DNA from: Pedosphaera sp.
GTDB taxonomy: Bacteria; Verrucomicrobiota; Verrucomicrobiia; Limisphaerales; UBA9464
Direction: 5' to 3'
NCBI GenBank assembly: GCA_009695205.1
Contig: SIBK01000041.1
Span: 1 to 40,662 of the forward strand
DNA: 40,662 nt
Shown here: positions 8,658 through 17,055 of the stretch, piece by piece
Layout of the letters: the number at the start of each line of letters is the position of its first letter
Position numbering within the stretch: the stretch's first letter is position 1
The notes under the pieces: model-generated
What the model saw: only the letters and a program-made list of their open reading frames with translations
Told to the model about the DNA's origin: nothing
Database searches by the model: none
Program-made: the position numbers and the translations under genes

Positions 8658-9527
8658 ATGAACCCTTTACTACGTCTTACGAGCCCGACGGTGGCGGGGA
8701 TCATGCTCGGCTCCCGGCTCGGGCAAGCCATCGCAGCGGAGTCGCCGACGCCCGACAAGTCCGCCTACGATCTGTTTCATCCCACTCCGCGCCAATTCAT
8801 GCGGGAGATGTCCACGGACCGTCCGGACAAGACGGAAAGCCCTTACACCGTGGACGGCGGGCATTTTCAATTTGAGATGGACCTCGCCACAATCGGTTAT
8901 GATTGGAGCGGCCCGGACACGGCTGCCTGGGCTGTCGCACCGGTGAACCTGAAGCTCGGGCTGTTGAACACCGTAGACTTACAGGTTGGGCTCGAGCCGT
9001 TCAATCAGGTCCGGGTCACCCATCCGGCCACGGGACTCCGGAAGACGAGATCGGGCTTCGGTGACGTGACCACGCGACTTAAGGTCAACCTCTGGGGCAA
9101 CGACGGCGGCCGGACGGCTCTGGCAATGATGCCCTTCGCCGTGTTCCCTTCCGGTCGGGAGAGTATTGGCGGCGGCAGCTCTGGGGGCGGCATGATTCTT
9201 CCCTTGGCGGTGGAGTTGTCGCGCGGTTGGAGCATGGTGGTAATGACGGAGGCAGACTTTCTGCGCGATGACGTGGGTCCCGACTATCATGTGACTTTTG
9301 TGAATTCCGTCACTTTGGGGCACGCCCTCGTGGGCCCGTTGTCTGGATACGTGGAGTTTTTCAGCGACGTGGGCACCGAACGGGGCGCCCGCTGGCTGGG
9401 CACGGTGGATCTGGGCCTGACCTACAAACTGACGGACAACATCCAACTCGACGCCGGGATCAACATCGGGGTCACCGAATCGGCGGATGACATCAATCCT
9501 TTCGTCGGTTTTTCATGGCGTTTCTGA
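8658..9527 (+). CDS. Outer-membrane beta-barrel transporter-like protein (PF13557 type), putative metal porin
   Basis: Protein of 289 residues with a hydrophobic leader ending near AIAAES (about residue 29). It resembles the 'MetA-pathway of phenol degradation / transporter' barrels: the opening STDRPDKTESPYTVDGGHFQFE is typical of that family, followed by alternating amphipathic strands (VNLKLGLLNTVDLQVGLEP; GFGDVTTRLKVNLWG; LGLTYKLTDNIQLDAGINIG). It ends in an aromatic residue (FVGFSWRF), the usual outer-membrane barrel signature. The Gly/Ser-rich stretch IGGGSSGGGM is probably a periplasmic turn or loop. It is the first gene divergent from mntR and lies 147 bp before the Mn/Fe-type substrate-binding protein. 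I infer a channel letting manganese or iron cross the outer membrane. The family itself is poorly characterised, so this rests on context. Confidence 0.8.
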   Translation: MNPLLRLTSPTVAGIMLGSRLGQAIAAESPTPDKSAYDLFHPTPRQFMREMSTDRPDKTESPYTVDGGHFQFEMDLATIGYDWSGPDTAAWAVAPVNLKLGLLNTVDLQVGLEPFNQVRVTHPATGLRKTRSGFGDVTTRLKVNLWGNDGGRTALAMMPFAVFPSGRESIGGGSSGGGMILPLAVELSRGWSMVVMTEADFLRDDVGPDYHVTFVNSVTLGHALVGPLSGYVEFFSDVGTERGARWLGTVDLGLTYKLTDNIQLDAGINIGVTESADDINPFVGFSWRF

Positions 9528-9576
9528 GACTCAACTTCCTTCAACAAGCACTACCCATGAACCGCCGACCCGTAGT

Positions 9577-9605
9577 CGCGGACGGGAGTCCGCGCAATCA
9601 TTTTT
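9577..9605 (+). terminator. Hairpin plus T-run between barrel gene and importer genes
   Basis: CGCGGAC-GGGA-GTCCGCG forms a perfect 7-bp stem with a four-base loop (9577-9594). Five Ts follow at 9601-9605, after a six-base offset. It could end or attenuate transcription from the barrel gene before the ABC genes. The offset T-run makes it a weaker terminator than the one at 19476. Confidence 0.5.
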
Positions 9606-9674
9606 CCTGCAACGGATCATGGTCCCAATTCATGTCCATTCGTTGGAAAACATTCCTCTCCAAGGACAGAATAA

Positions 9675-10601
9675 ATGCACTCCTTAAAATCCATTCTTCG
9701 AGCCATTGGTATCCGCAGCGCAACCCTGCCCTGCTTGATGCTTCTGCTGGCGGCGTTCGCCCCCACAGAGGTATGGGCGGCGAAGAAACGCGTGGTAACC
9801 ACCTTCACGATCATCGCCGACATGGCGCAGAATGTGGCGGGTGATGCAGCCATTGTGGAATCCATCACCAAGCCCGGCGCGGAAATTCACGGCTACGAGC
9901 CGACGCCCAAGGACATTGTGAAGGCGCAAAAGGCGGATCTCGTGCTGTGGAATGGCATGAACCTGGAGAGATGGTTCGAGAAGTTTTTTGGGAATCTCAA
10001 GAATGTCCCCAGCGCGGTGCTCACCGACGGGATCGAACCCATCGGCATCGGCGAAGGCCCTTACACCGGCCGGCCGAATCCGCACGCCTGGATGTCGCCC
10101 AGCAACGCGGTGATCTACGTCGAGAACATCCGCCGCGCGCTGGTGACGATGGATCCGGGCAATGAGGCGTCCTACACTGCGAACGCGAAGATTTACACGG
10201 CGAAATTCGGCGCCATCGAGAAGCAGGTTCGCGCGGTTCTGGCAGAGATTCCCGTGGAGCAGCGCTGGCTGGTCACGAGCGAAGGCGCCTTTTCCTATCT
10301 GGCGCGGAATTTTGAGATGAAGGAACTCTTTCTCTGGGCGGTGAACGCGGACCAGCAAGGAACACCCCGGCAGGTGCGGAAGGTCATCGATGGCGTGCGC
10401 ACGTATAAGATCCCGGTCGTCTTCAGCGAGAGCACGGTCAGCGACAAACCCGCGCGGCAGGTCGCCAAAGAAACGGGCGCGCGTTATGGCGGTGTGCTCT
10501 ACGTCGATTCGCTCTCCGATCCGGACGGTCCGGTGCCGACCTACCTGCGCCTGCTGGAACTGGACGCCGAAACGATTGTGAAAGGATTTAGCAGAAAATG
10601 A
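9675..10601 (+). CDS. Mn/Fe-type ABC transporter substrate-binding protein (SitA/TroA/MntC family)
   Basis: Periplasmic binding protein of cluster A-I, 308 residues, signal peptide to about EVWAA (36). A good ribosome site (AAGGA, 9662-9666) lies eight bases before the ATG. The four metal ligands can be read: His72 (IHGYEPT), His137 (NPHAWMSP), Glu203 (TSEGAFSYL) and Asp278 (YVDSLSD). His-His-Glu-Asp is the manganese/iron set; zinc-specific ZnuA has His in place of Glu and carries an acidic/His-rich loop, which is absent here. The segment [15 protein letters not shown] is close to SitA-type proteins. The stop overlaps the ATG of the ATPase gene (ATGA), so the two are translationally coupled. 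It delivers the metal to the two permeases downstream. Confidence 0.92.
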   Translation: MHSLKSILRAIGIRSATLPCLMLLLAAFAPTEVWAAKKRVVTTFTIIADMAQNVAGDAAIVESITKPGAEIHGYEPTPKDIVKAQKADLVLWNGMNLERWFEKFFGNLKNVPSAVLTDGIEPIGIGEGPYTGRPNPHAWMSPSNAVIYVENIRRALVTMDPGNEASYTANAKIYTAKFGAIEKQVRAVLAEIPVEQRWLVTSEGAFSYLARNFEMKELFLWAVNADQQGTPRQVRKVIDGVRTYKIPVVFSESTVSDKPARQVAKETGARYGGVLYVDSLSDPDGPVPTYLRLLELDAETIVKGFSRK

Positions 10602-11509
10602 ATCCGCCTGCTTCAGACCTCGATGTCTCGGTCAACAATGTGACGGTGAGTTACCCGAACGGGCACGTCGCGTTGCACGACGCCTCCTTCCGGCTTCAGG
10701 CCGGTTCCATCTGCGCCTTGGTGGGGATCAATGGCAGCGGCAAGTCCACGCTCTTCAAGGCCATCATGGGGATTGTGAAGCCAGCCAAAGGTGAAGTACG
10801 CATCGCCGGACGGCCCGTGCGCGACGCATTGAAACTCAATCTTGTCGCCTACGTCCCGCAGTCGGAGGAAGTCGATTGGACCTTCCCCGTGAGCGTGTGG
10901 GATGTGGTACTGATGGGGCGCTACGGTTATATGAATTTCCTCCGCATCCCGCGCGCTGAGGACCGCCGCATCGCCACGGAAAGCCTGGAGCGCGTCGGCA
11001 TGGTCGACTTTCGAGAGCGGCAGATCGGTGAGTTGAGCGGCGGGCAAAAGAAGCGTGTTTTTCTCGCCCGCGCCCTGGCTCAACGTAGCCGCGTCATCCT
11101 GCTCGACGAACCATTCACCGGCGTGGATGTGAAGACGGAAGGCGCGATCATCGATCTGCTGCGAGCGCTCCGCAACGAGGGTCACATCATGCTGGTCTCG
11201 ACCCACAATCTCGGTTCAGTGCCCGAATTCTGCGATCATGTCGTTCTGGTGAATCGCACCGTTCTCGCCTCCGGTACCACGGCACAGGTCTTTACTGAGG
11301 CGAATCTCACGCGAGCTTTCGGGGGGGTGTTGCGGCATTTCCGTTTCGGCGAATCGACCGTGCAGAAACACGACGGGCGTGCTGTCACCGTGCTCACCGA
11401 CGAGGAACGTCCACTTGTCTTTGGAAAGGACGGCCACCTCGAATACACCCACCGCGAAGGGCGCGAGGACGTCGTCGAACAGCGGGCGGAGACCGAGGAC
11501 GACAAATGA
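10598..11509 (+). CDS. Mn/Fe-type ABC transporter ATP-binding protein (SitB/TroB family)
   Basis: ABC ATPase of 303 residues. Walker [10 protein letters not shown] (43-51), Q-loop [10 protein letters not shown] (85-94), signature LSGGQ (146-150), Walker B VILLDEP (166-172) and the switch His in STHN (about 203) are all intact. The stretch [19 protein letters not shown] after the Q-loop is diagnostic of the Mn/Zn/Fe metal-uptake subgroup. The C-terminus extends about 60 residues beyond the ATPase core with an acidic, charged tail ([10 protein letters not shown]), as in SitB-type proteins. It overlaps the binding-protein gene by four bases on the left and the first permease gene by four bases on the right (ATGA both times). 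Expression is therefore from one message with tight stoichiometry. Confidence 0.93.
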   Translation: MNPPASDLDVSVNNVTVSYPNGHVALHDASFRLQAGSICALVGINGSGKSTLFKAIMGIVKPAKGEVRIAGRPVRDALKLNLVAYVPQSEEVDWTFPVSVWDVVLMGRYGYMNFLRIPRAEDRRIATESLERVGMVDFRERQIGELSGGQKKRVFLARALAQRSRVILLDEPFTGVDVKTEGAIIDLLRALRNEGHIMLVSTHNLGSVPEFCDHVVLVNRTVLASGTTAQVFTEANLTRAFGGVLRHFRFGESTVQKHDGRAVTVLTDEERPLVFGKDGHLEYTHREGREDVVEQRAETEDDK

Positions 11510-12360
11510 TGGAAACCCTTCTGACGCCGCTGCACTACGAGTACATGCTCAAGGCGATCTTCGTGAGCGGCTTGATTGGCGGCGTCTGTGCCTTCCTCTC
11601 CTGCTTTATCACGCTCAAGGGCTGGTCGCTGATGGGCGACGCGCTTTCCCACTCTGTTGTGCCCGGAGTTGCCGTGGCCTACCAACTCGGCTGGCCTTTT
11701 GCCACCGGCGCGTTCATCACCGGGCTGCTCGCCGCGCTCGGCATGGGCTTTGTAAAATCCAAGACCCGGCTCCGGGAGGACGCGGTCATCGGTGTCGTCT
11801 TCACCGCTTTTTTTGCGCTCGGATTGCTGCTGATCTCGCTTTATCCGAGCCGCGTGGACCTGCGATCCATCGTCTTTGGCAACATCCTCGGCATTTCCGA
11901 TCCCGATATCTGGCAGGTCGTCATCATCTCCGCAGTCACGCTCATCGTCCTCGGGCTGAAATGGCGTGACCTGCTGCTCTTCTGTTTTGATCCCAACCAA
12001 GCTCGGGCCATCGGATTAAATGTCACCGTGCTGCACTACACATTGCTCACGCTCTTATCCGCGACCGCCGTGGCCGCCCTGCAAACAGTCGGAGCGTGCC
12101 TCGTCGTAGCAATGCTCGTGACGCCCGGCGCGACCGCCTATTTGCTCACGGACCGATTCGGCCGCATGATCGCCATCGCTGTCGGCCTGGGTGTCGGCTC
12201 TTCGCTCGTGGGAGCCTACGCCAGTTACTTCTTTGACGGCTCAACGGGTGGCTGCATCGTCACTCTGCAAAGTGCAGTCTTCGTCCTCGCGCTGGTCTTT
12301 GGACCGAAACATGGCCTCCTCGCCGCCCGAGCGAAACGGCGTGCGGCAAGCCTCGCATGA
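11506..12360 (+). CDS. Mn/Fe-type ABC transporter permease 1 (SitC/TroC family)
   Basis: ABC-3 family integral membrane protein of 284 residues with about eight hydrophobic segments. Conserved family motifs are visible: [19 protein letters not shown] (about 43-61), the cytoplasmic [18 protein letters not shown] stretch that contacts the ATPase, [26 protein letters not shown], and the late [19 protein letters not shown]. The start at 11506 gives the four-base overlap with the ATPase stop; a second ATG at 11509 is equally possible. It pairs with the paralogous permease just downstream, the usual heterodimer of Sit/Tro systems, whereas Znu systems have a single permease. Confidence 0.92.
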   Translation: MMETLLTPLHYEYMLKAIFVSGLIGGVCAFLSCFITLKGWSLMGDALSHSVVPGVAVAYQLGWPFATGAFITGLLAALGMGFVKSKTRLREDAVIGVVFTAFFALGLLLISLYPSRVDLRSIVFGNILGISDPDIWQVVIISAVTLIVLGLKWRDLLLFCFDPNQARAIGLNVTVLHYTLLTLLSATAVAALQTVGACLVVAMLVTPGATAYLLTDRFGRMIAIAVGLGVGSSLVGAYASYFFDGSTGGCIVTLQSAVFVLALVFGPKHGLLAARAKRRAASLA

Positions 12361-12363
12361 CCC

Positions 12364-13284
12364 ATGGAAAAGCTCCTCGAACCCTTTCAATACCCGTTCA
12401 TGGTCCAGGCCATGATCGTCGGAGTGGCAGTTGGCGCGGTCTGCGCAGTGCTCTCGTGTTATCTCGTGCTAAAGGGGTGGTCGCTGATGGGCGATGCCAT
12501 CTCGCACGCCGTACTGCCCGGAATTGTCATCGCTTACGCGTTCGGCATTCCGCTGTCGGTGGGCGCGTTCACTTCCGGCCTCTTTTGTGCTGTGGCCACC
12601 GGCTACATCAAGGCGAATAGCCGGGTAAAGGAAGACACCGTCATGGGTGTCGTCTTCACCGGACTCTTTGCCTTTGGCCTCGTCCTCTTCACGAAGATCA
12701 AGAGCGACCTGCACCTGGATCACATTCTGTTCGGCAACATCCTCGGTCTCGCCCGTGGCGATCTGCGCGACACCTTAATCGTCGGCGGACTCACCCTCGC
12801 CATCATCCTCGTCCTGCGGCGCGATCTGCTGCTTTTTTGCTTCGACCCCGGCCACGCCCGCACCATCGGATTGCGCACCGACCTGCTCTATTACCTCCTC
12901 CTCTCGCTGCTCGCCTTGACCATCGTGGTCTCGCTCAAGGCGGTCGGCATCATCCTCGTCATCGCGATGCTGGTGACGCCCGGCTGCATCGCTAATTTGC
13001 TCACCGACCGTTTCAACCGGATGCTTTGGATCGCCACCGCCAGCGCGGTGTTCTCAACCCTGTTCGGCGTGTACGTCAGTTTCTTCTTCGATGCCGCGAG
13101 CGGTGCCTGCATCGTCCTGACCCAGACCGCGCTTTTCCTCGCCGCGCTCCTTTTTGCCCCTAAGCAAGGACTTCTCCTGCGGCGCAGCGGGACGCCTGCA
13201 GTGCTGGAACTCCCGGCCCTCCCTGACGGAAACCGGATGGGAGCGCAGCCGGCGGCGAAGAAATCGAGCTGCCCCAATGGATAA
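12364..13284 (+). CDS. Mn/Fe-type ABC transporter permease 2 (SitD/TroD family)
   Basis: Second ABC-3 family permease, 306 residues, starting three bases after the stop of permease 1. It is clearly a paralogue of that protein: [73 protein letters not shown] and VIAMLVTPGCIANLLTDRF occur in the same order and spacing. The C-terminus adds a soluble tail of about 35 residues after the last helix (FAPKQGLLL). The two permeases should form the heterodimeric channel for manganese (or ferrous iron) import driven by the ATPase at 10598. The importer genes together match the gene order of Sit/Tro/Ytg loci, with the regulator divergent instead of last. Confidence 0.92.
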   Translation: MEKLLEPFQYPFMVQAMIVGVAVGAVCAVLSCYLVLKGWSLMGDAISHAVLPGIVIAYAFGIPLSVGAFTSGLFCAVATGYIKANSRVKEDTVMGVVFTGLFAFGLVLFTKIKSDLHLDHILFGNILGLARGDLRDTLIVGGLTLAIILVLRRDLLLFCFDPGHARTIGLRTDLLYYLLLSLLALTIVVSLKAVGIILVIAMLVTPGCIANLLTDRFNRMLWIATASAVFSTLFGVYVSFFFDAASGACIVLTQTALFLAALLFAPKQGLLLRRSGTPAVLELPALPDGNRMGAQPAAKKSSCPNG

Positions 13285-13453
13285 AGTCAGACTGCCAGGC
13301 AGGAGGTCCGCCGGGCATTTTTTCCTGGACCCTTCGGGGCCTGCGTTGCGGCGTGAAATGCAGAAGTTCGCAGAGGCCCTCGTGGCCAATATTTCAAGCG
13401 ACTCACCCCGGAGTTCCTCCCAAGATTTGCTCGCGCACAAGGGCTCGGCATAG
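13277..13453 (+). CDS. Small hypothetical ORF (58 aa) overlapping the permease end
   Basis: An ATG at 13277 overlaps the end of the second permease (ATGGATAA) and opens a 58-codon frame, MDKVRLPGRRSAGHFF ... QDLLAHKGSA. No domain, membrane segment or signal is recognisable; the middle (ALRREMQKFAEALVANI) could form one amphipathic helix. It fills most of the 184-bp gap before the M20 peptidase gene and could be translated by coupling. There is no independent support beyond position and an unbroken frame, so it may be spurious. Confidence 0.3.
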   Translation: MDKVRLPGRRSAGHFFLDPSGPALRREMQKFAEALVANISSDSPRSSSQDLLAHKGSA

Positions 13454-13468
13454 AGAGGGTTCCGTGCG

Positions 13469-14611
13469 ATGCATCCCTCATCCATAATCCAGATGCTCGC
13501 CGAACTGGTGCGGATCAATAGCGTGAACTCCTCCTACCAGGACGGTCCGGGTGAGCGAGAGATCGCCACCTGGATTCGACGCTTCTTTGAGCAACGCGGC
13601 ATCGACGTTTGGGAGCAGGAGGTTTTTCCCGGCCGCCCAAATGTCATTGCACGATTGCCGGGCCGAGATCCGTCGCGCCGTGTCATCCTCGAGGCGCACA
13701 CAGACACCGTGAGTGTGCACGGTATGAGCATCCCGCCTTTCGAGCCGAGAGTGAAGGATGGGAAAATGTTCGGACGAGGCAGTTGCGATACGAAAGGGGG
13801 TCTTGCCGCCATGATCTGCGCTGTCGCCTCGTTGCACGAGGACGGCATTCAGCCGCCGTGCGACGTTTGGTTGGCCGCCGTTGTGGACGAAGAGTTTTCC
13901 TATCGCGGTGTGGTGAAACTCTGCGAAGGGCTCACGGGTCAAGCCGCGATCATCGCAGAGCCGACGGGATTACGCGCCGTGATCGCAAGCAAGGGAGTGT
14001 TGCGCTGGCGCATTGTCGTCCGAGGAAAGGCAGCGCACAGCGGTAAGCCGCACCTTGGAGTGAATGCCATCAATCACATGGCTCGTGTGATCCTTGCACT
14101 CGAAAATGATCACCGAGACCTTATGACGCGCGTGCATCCGTTATTGGGTCCAGGGACGGTGAATGTCGGTGTCATTCATGGGGGCGTGCAGGTCAATTTT
14201 GTGCCGGACCGTTGTTCCATTGAGATCGATCGCCGCCTACTGCCGGGCGAGACGGTGGGTGCCGTTCTCGCCCACTACCAAGAGTTACTCGATTTATTGA
14301 CGGTCCAGGATCCCGCACTGGATGCGTTCATGGAACCTCCGATGCTCACGGATGAGGCGCTGGAAACCGACCCTGATTCAGGCCCGGCACAGCTTGCCAG
14401 CAGGTTGCTCGTGGAGATGAAGCTCAATGGATCGCTCTGCGGGGTTCCCTTTGGAAGTGACGCGAGCAAGCTTTCCCGCCAAGGCATTCCCAGCCTCGTC
14501 TTCGGTCCCGGCAGCATTGATCAGGCGCATGCTGCGGTGGAATTCGTGGATTTGGCTGAGGTCGAACGCGCGTTCGAGTTCTACCGGAATTTCATCCTCC
14601 GATTCGCCTAG
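13469..14611 (+). CDS. M20 family metallopeptidase (ArgE/DapE/CPG2-like deacylase)
   Basis: Cytosolic zinc amidohydrolase or peptidase of 380 residues; no signal peptide. Two-metal site residues are visible: His77 and Asp79 (EAHTDTV), bridging Asp107 (GRGSCDTKGG), catalytic Glu141 and metal ligand Glu142 (VVDEEFSYRG), a further acidic ligand in AEPTGL (about 164), and His near 354 (DQAHAAVEF). The dimerisation domain is inserted after about residue 178 (WRIVVRGKAAHSGKPH ... PDRCSIEIDRRLLPGE). This is the acetylornithine deacetylase / succinyl-diaminopimelate desuccinylase superfamily, which hydrolyses N-acyl amino acids and related amides; exact substrate not readable. The start follows AGAGAGGG with suitable spacing. 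The neighbouring downstream genes converge on it, separated by 7 bp. Confidence 0.9.
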   Translation: MHPSSIIQMLAELVRINSVNSSYQDGPGEREIATWIRRFFEQRGIDVWEQEVFPGRPNVIARLPGRDPSRRVILEAHTDTVSVHGMSIPPFEPRVKDGKMFGRGSCDTKGGLAAMICAVASLHEDGIQPPCDVWLAAVVDEEFSYRGVVKLCEGLTGQAAIIAEPTGLRAVIASKGVLRWRIVVRGKAAHSGKPHLGVNAINHMARVILALENDHRDLMTRVHPLLGPGTVNVGVIHGGVQVNFVPDRCSIEIDRRLLPGETVGAVLAHYQELLDLLTVQDPALDAFMEPPMLTDEALETDPDSGPAQLASRLLVEMKLNGSLCGVPFGSDASKLSRQGIPSLVFGPGSIDQAHAAVEFVDLAEVERAFEFYRNFILRFA

Positions 14612-14618
14612 CGCAACC

Positions 14619-15551
14619 TCACGAAAAGAACACCTTCTCCGCCGTCTTGCGCAGCATCCAACGCTTGTCCTCAGCGGTAAGATCGCTGAGACGATCCCGG
14701 ATCAGGCCGATGGAGTTTGCATAGGTGTGACCCTCCTGCACTTGAAACGGACAGTCGCTGGCCCACATGAGGCGTGAGGCGCCAAACGAATCGCGCAATC
14801 TGCCGATCATCGGCCCAAGATCGGTGTAGGGGACTCGCTTCGCACCCAGCGCGTAGAAGGCGGACGTTTTCACATACGTATGCTTGAAGTCGGCAAGGCG
14901 GCATAGGTTGTCGAGGTCGCCCTGGGGCACGGAACCTTTGACGCCAATACGGGCAAAATGGTCGATAACGACGCGCGTTCTTGGATAGGCCTGGCACATG
15001 CGTTGCACCGCGGGTAACGCATCGGGGCCCATCAATAAACAAATGGAAAGGCCCGCGTCGGCGGCATGCGACCACATCTGCTTCATGCCTTCGGACTGGC
15101 TCCAAGCCTCTGCTTTCTCCTTGTCGGTATAGATGCGAAAACCGCGAACGCCTTGGGCCACCAGCGTTTTCAGGGTGTCACGAACATCCGGCTTCGTCTC
15201 ATCCACGATGGCGACGCCTCTGAATGTTCCGCGATGCTTTGCGATGGTGTCGAGCATGTAGCGGTTGTCGAACTTGTAATAGCTCATCTGGATGAGCACG
15301 ACGCGGCTCACGCCCTCCGGCTTGCAGTGAGTGAAGAGTTCCTCCGCCGTGAAGCTGACAGGCTTCATATCCGCTTGCTTGAAACCCGCGTCGAGCGGGT
15401 AGCGATGCGTGTCGGGAGTCCAGACATGGACATGGGCATCGATGGCGTCAATGTGCGTGCTCGCGAGGGATGCGCAACCCGCCGGTGCAAGGGCTGCGAG
15501 TGCCGCCGAACGAAGGAAGGCGCGGCGCGGAATAGTGGAAAGTGTGTGCAT
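14619..15551 (-). CDS. Exported amidohydrolase (Amidohydro_2 / PDC-hydrolase-like) with Tat-lipoprotein leader
   Basis: TIM-barrel metal-dependent hydrolase of 310 residues from the ATG at 15551. That start gives a compact Tat-type leader with RRAFLRSAAL (9-18) and a lipobox-like LAPAGC (Cys26). Upstream in-frame starts exist, including a GTG at 15602 that forms a GTGA overlap with the aminotransferase stop, so translation may begin there. Core motifs: DAHVHVW (His-x-His on strand 1), GVRGFRIY, VVIDHFAR, and WASDCPFQV (conserved late-strand Asp). The family hydrolyses 2-pyrone-4,6-dicarboxylate, lactones or related ring compounds; the specific substrate is unknown. It is likely exported folded and possibly lipid-anchored. 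It is second in a two-gene unit after the class V aminotransferase. Confidence 0.85.
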   Translation of the reverse strand: MHTLSTIPRRAFLRSAALAALAPAGCASLASTHIDAIDAHVHVWTPDTHRYPLDAGFKQADMKPVSFTAEELFTHCKPEGVSRVVLIQMSYYKFDNRYMLDTIAKHRGTFRGVAIVDETKPDVRDTLKTLVAQGVRGFRIYTDKEKAEAWSQSEGMKQMWSHAADAGLSICLLMGPDALPAVQRMCQAYPRTRVVIDHFARIGVKGSVPQGDLDNLCRLADFKHTYVKTSAFYALGAKRVPYTDLGPMIGRLRDSFGASRLMWASDCPFQVQEGHTYANSIGLIRDRLSDLTAEDKRWMLRKTAEKVFFS

Positions 15552-15598
15552 TGTTGAAGGGGATCGCTGGGTTGGAAACATTGAATTGCCGGTCTGGC

Positions 15599-16723
15599 TC
15601 ACACCCTCACCAGCAGGGTGCTGAGCACTCTCAGGAAAAGGCGGATGTCCTCGTAAGTATTGTAGCCATGAACGGCGATGCGGAGGCGTCCCGCACTGTG
15701 CATGACATGCACTTTCTCACGTTCCAGCGCCGCATGAAGTTCCGCGCTGCGCGGATGCTGGAAGGCCAGAATGCCAGTGCCGTTCCAGCGGCACATCGGT
15801 TTCACACCCAACCCGAGCAGGCCCGCTTCCGCCTCCCCTACGAGTGGATCGGCGTGAGCGGCGATGTTCGCGACACCAATGCCTTCCAAATAGCGCAGCG
15901 ACGCGTTGAGTGCGTATAGCGACACGAAATTGGGCATCCCCACAGAGAAGCTCGCGGCGCCAGTCTTCGCCACCGCGCGCTCGAAGCGATCCGCGTCGAA
16001 GGCGTTCTGCACATGCAGCCAACCACCCGCGTGAGTGGTGAGGCGCGAGGCGCCGGCCTCGGGAATGCCGATGATGCAACCGCCGTGGATGCCGAGCGTC
16101 CATTTGTGGGTGCTCGAAATGAGGATATCCGCGCCATCGCAATCGAGCACAACACGACCCAGCGCCTGCGTGATGTCCACCGAGAGGATCGCGTTGGGGG
16201 CGAGTTGCCGCACGGCGTCGTGAAAGCGCTGCCAGTCGATGCGGTGACCGTTATAGAAACTCACGAGCGAAACCTGCACAAGCTTGGTGTGCTCATTTAG
16301 CAGCGGCACGAGATCCCTCACATCCAACGATCCGTCAACCGCCTTCCAAAGCCGCAGCGTAGGCAGTTCCGCCGCGCGCAACCACGGAGTGACTGCCGCT
16401 GGAAACTCGAGATCCGTAACGACGACTTCATCGCTTCCGCGGAGTTGCAGCGCTGTGGCGAGGAGGTTGTAAGCTTCCGAACTGCAAGAGCAAAACGACA
16501 CTTCGGAAGTCCGTAAGCTGAGCATCCGCGCGCTGACCTCGCGACACGCTTCGACTTGGGCAAAGTGCCGGTCTCGCCCCCGCATGCCGCGCAGCTTATC
16601 GTGCCAGTAGGCCTCAATCGCTTCGCCGGTGCAGCGCGGCGGGATGCTTTCAGCGGCCGTGTTGAGGTAGGTGATCCCCGAAAGCGTTGGAAAATCTTGC
16701 AGGCGTGTGGATTCTGTCAGCAT
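15599..16723 (-). CDS. Class V aminotransferase (PLP-dependent, NifS/CsdA-like fold)
   Basis: Fold-type I PLP enzyme of 374 residues. The Schiff-base lysine is Lys207 in SSTHKWTLG, the pyridine-nitrogen Asp is Asp183 in SVDITQALG, and phosphate-binding residues lie in SCSSEAYNLLA (79-89). The N-terminus GITYLNTAAESIPP is typical of the class V group, which includes cysteine desulfurases, kynureninases and isopenicillin-N epimerases. There is no Cys-bearing active-site loop obvious at the expected C-terminal position, so a desulfurase role is not favoured. The stop overlaps a potential GTG start of the amidohydrolase by four bases, so the two are probably cotranscribed. Reaction partner and pathway are not determinable from sequence. 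Confidence 0.87.
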   Translation of the reverse strand: MLTESTRLQDFPTLSGITYLNTAAESIPPRCTGEAIEAYWHDKLRGMRGRDRHFAQVEACREVSARMLSLRTSEVSFCSCSSEAYNLLATALQLRGSDEVVVTDLEFPAAVTPWLRAAELPTLRLWKAVDGSLDVRDLVPLLNEHTKLVQVSLVSFYNGHRIDWQRFHDAVRQLAPNAILSVDITQALGRVVLDCDGADILISSTHKWTLGIHGGCIIGIPEAGASRLTTHAGGWLHVQNAFDADRFERAVAKTGAASFSVGMPNFVSLYALNASLRYLEGIGVANIAAHADPLVGEAEAGLLGLGVKPMCRWNGTGILAFQHPRSAELHAALEREKVHVMHSAGRLRIAVHGYNTYEDIRLFLRVLSTLLVRV

Positions 16724-17055
16724 AGAATACTAAGCAAAGGACCTGCGCCCTCGCCGCGAATAGTGCCACCAATTAAAAAAGTCCGCCACGCGAAATGAAT
16801 CCGAGACCGGGCACGTCCTTCTTGGGTGTCGTCACGGGTTTAGGATCGAGGTCGCGAGGGAGGAGGCAGACCCGCTACCCAGTGCGACCCGACGTAAACC
16901 CGCCCCGCGACGGAGAACCAGTCCGGACGCCACAATTCTGAGTGCTCCTTCTTCAGGTGTTTGATGATCTACGGCGTGATGATGGTTGAGGGCAGTACTG
17001 ACCGTCGGGAAAAGTGCACACCAAGCAGTCCTGAACTGCAACAGAGTGGATACCC
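16724..17055. other. Intergenic region, no gene recognised
   Basis: About 330 bp between the aminotransferase start and the end of the prepilin-like gene. Open frames exist on the minus strand, but their translations show no domain, signal or plausible composition. It must contain the aminotransferase promoter; I saw no clear -35/-10 pair, repeat or RNA gene. Confidence 0.5.

Noticed and set aside
9675-13284. Zinc (ZnuABC) assignment for the ABC importer
   Set aside because: Two permeases, His-His-Glu-Asp ligands, no His-rich loop and an MntR-type regulator all favour Mn/Fe over Zn.
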